A stretch of 20,000 nt of DNA from Chrysomallon squamiferum (taxonomy: Eukaryota; Mollusca; Gastropoda; Neomphalida; Peltospiridae): assembly GCA_012295275.1 (NCBI GenBank), contig CM022667.1, forward strand, positions 2,592,001-2,612,000. The letters run 5' to 3'. Below, one piece after another: positions 19,208 through 20,000 of this stretch (the stretch's first letter is position 1; each line of letters starts with the position of its first letter). The notes under the pieces are model-generated. The model was not told the origin of the DNA. It did no database searches and saw only the letters and a list, made by a program, of their open reading frames with translations. The translations under genes were made by a program, and so were the position numbers.

Positions 19208-19415
19208 TGGTTATCGCCCGATCTAACCATCTCCTCGTGGCAAAATGACCACATCAGATTGGTTGCTCCTCAGTTGTATGAACTGTCACGACTTCTCAAT
19301 TTCGATGACGTGAACATGGTGAAGACATTCCTCTTCAACAACTGCTACAACACCACAGAACGCTGGACTGGAGTCTTCTGCGACTGTAAAGACTTCCGAC
19401 TACAACTACTACCAG
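19208..19415 (+). CDS. Second NUDT19-type exon 2 (partial gene or alternative exon)
   Basis: TTTTAG precedes and CAG|GTTATT follows a stop-free 208-bp exon, exactly the length and phase (0 in, 1 out) of NUDT19 exon 2 at 16711-16918. It starts WLSP against WITP, and shares APQLY.L, L.NF..V, RW..V and L.L.PG. By hand 23 of 70 residues match with no gaps, so the duplication is old but the frame has been kept. No exon 1 carrying the Nudix box lies between 17672 and 19207. Possibilities are an alternative 3' cassette spliced to exon 1 at 15533-16255, a paralogue whose first exon is broken into unseen pieces, or a decaying fragment. A matching exon 3 would lie beyond the window. The donor is weaker than that of exon 2. 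Confidence 0.82.
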
Positions 19416-19856
19416 GTTATTGTTTTTAGTGTGTATGCGTGTTTACGTGCGTACGTTTGTTTGTGTTATTTAAATTTTGATGAAGACATAAATATTAAAA
19501 TTGTTGCCTTGCTGCAGTACAAAAATATTCTTCTAATATTATTTAAAATAAGAGTTTTAGTTTATGATGCAGAACAGAGATAAAGATAAAGTATGAGGCC
19601 ATTTGCCATTCCTTCGTGTACTCATGTGACTCATTTTTGATAGAGGTTTGAAGATAGCTGAAGGTTTTTGATAGATGCCACATCTTTGTTATTTATTTCA
19701 TTCCATTTACTAAGAGTTAATATGTGTTTTATTGAAACCGTATTTTAATTTTACAGTCACAAGAACTAGAAGAAAAGTTTATCAAATTTAATGTTTACTT
19801 ATTTATAACAATTATTAAATACTTTATTTTATTAGACAAAAATGTTAGACAAAACA
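19416..19856. other. Presumed intron after the NUDT19-like exon
   Basis: AT-rich, no exon recognised; the expected partner exon 3 was not found before the window ends. Confidence 0.4.
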
Positions 19857-19938
19857 TAAATAAAATAAAATAAAATAAAATAAAATAAAATATATATATA
19901 TATATACGTACGTACACACACATACACACATATATAAC
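19857..19938. repeat. (AAAAT)n, (TA)n and CA-rich microsatellite
   Basis: About seven five-base units, followed by alternating TA, then ACGTACGT and CA-rich DNA. A second CA run ends the window. Confidence 0.95.
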
Positions 19939-20000
19939 TTCATATAGAACTCATAGGCATGTAATAAACGTTTTATAATATATGTAATTACACACACACA

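Overview
The window is a piece of an animal nuclear genome, most probably a mollusc or another lophotrochozoan. It is strongly AT-rich and full of microsatellites. Its genes are intron-split with GT-AG junctions, and it carries a macin antimicrobial-peptide gene, a family known from leeches, molluscs and Hydra. No prokaryotic features were seen. The species cannot be named from sequence alone.

Layout. (1) 1-1664, minus strand: two tandem intronless NUDT7-type Nudix genes (peroxisomal CoA diphosphatase family). The first is cut by the window edge; the second is complete and ends in a PTS1-like SHL. A diverged tandem repeat of about 125 bp lies between them. (2) 2830-7925: a head-to-tail tandem duplication with a unit of about 2.5 kb. 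Each unit holds a three-exon plus-strand gene for a small secreted peptide made of a signal peptide and two cysteine-knot-like (C-C-CC-C-C) domains, one domain per exon. Both copies keep a perfect CRE palindrome (TGACGTCA) upstream and a 113-bp non-coding module downstream. (3) 9006-11585, minus: PDCD5 in five exons, 125 aa. (4) 12868-13185, minus: a macin in one coding exon. Its 5' region has a TATA box, a 33-bp tandem repeat that duplicates the splice donor, and a probable hAT-type MITE inside the 5'-UTR intron. (5) 15533-17671, plus: NUDT19-type Nudix hydrolase, three exons, 391 aa, ending in SKL. (6) 19208-19415, plus: a second, diverged NUDT19 exon 2 of identical length and phase, with no matching exon 1 before it in the window.

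How the genes relate. NUDT7 and NUDT19 are the two known peroxisomal CoA-degrading Nudix families, and both occur here with C-terminal peroxisomal signals. PDCD5 and NUDT19 are also close neighbours in human (19q13.11, from memory), so this part may be ancient microsynteny into which the macin gene and the peptide pair were placed. Macin and the peptide pair are secreted cysteine-rich products, plausibly for defence or signalling. All multi-exon models here were built by eye from splice signals, reading phase and family resemblance; no alignment or transcript was available.
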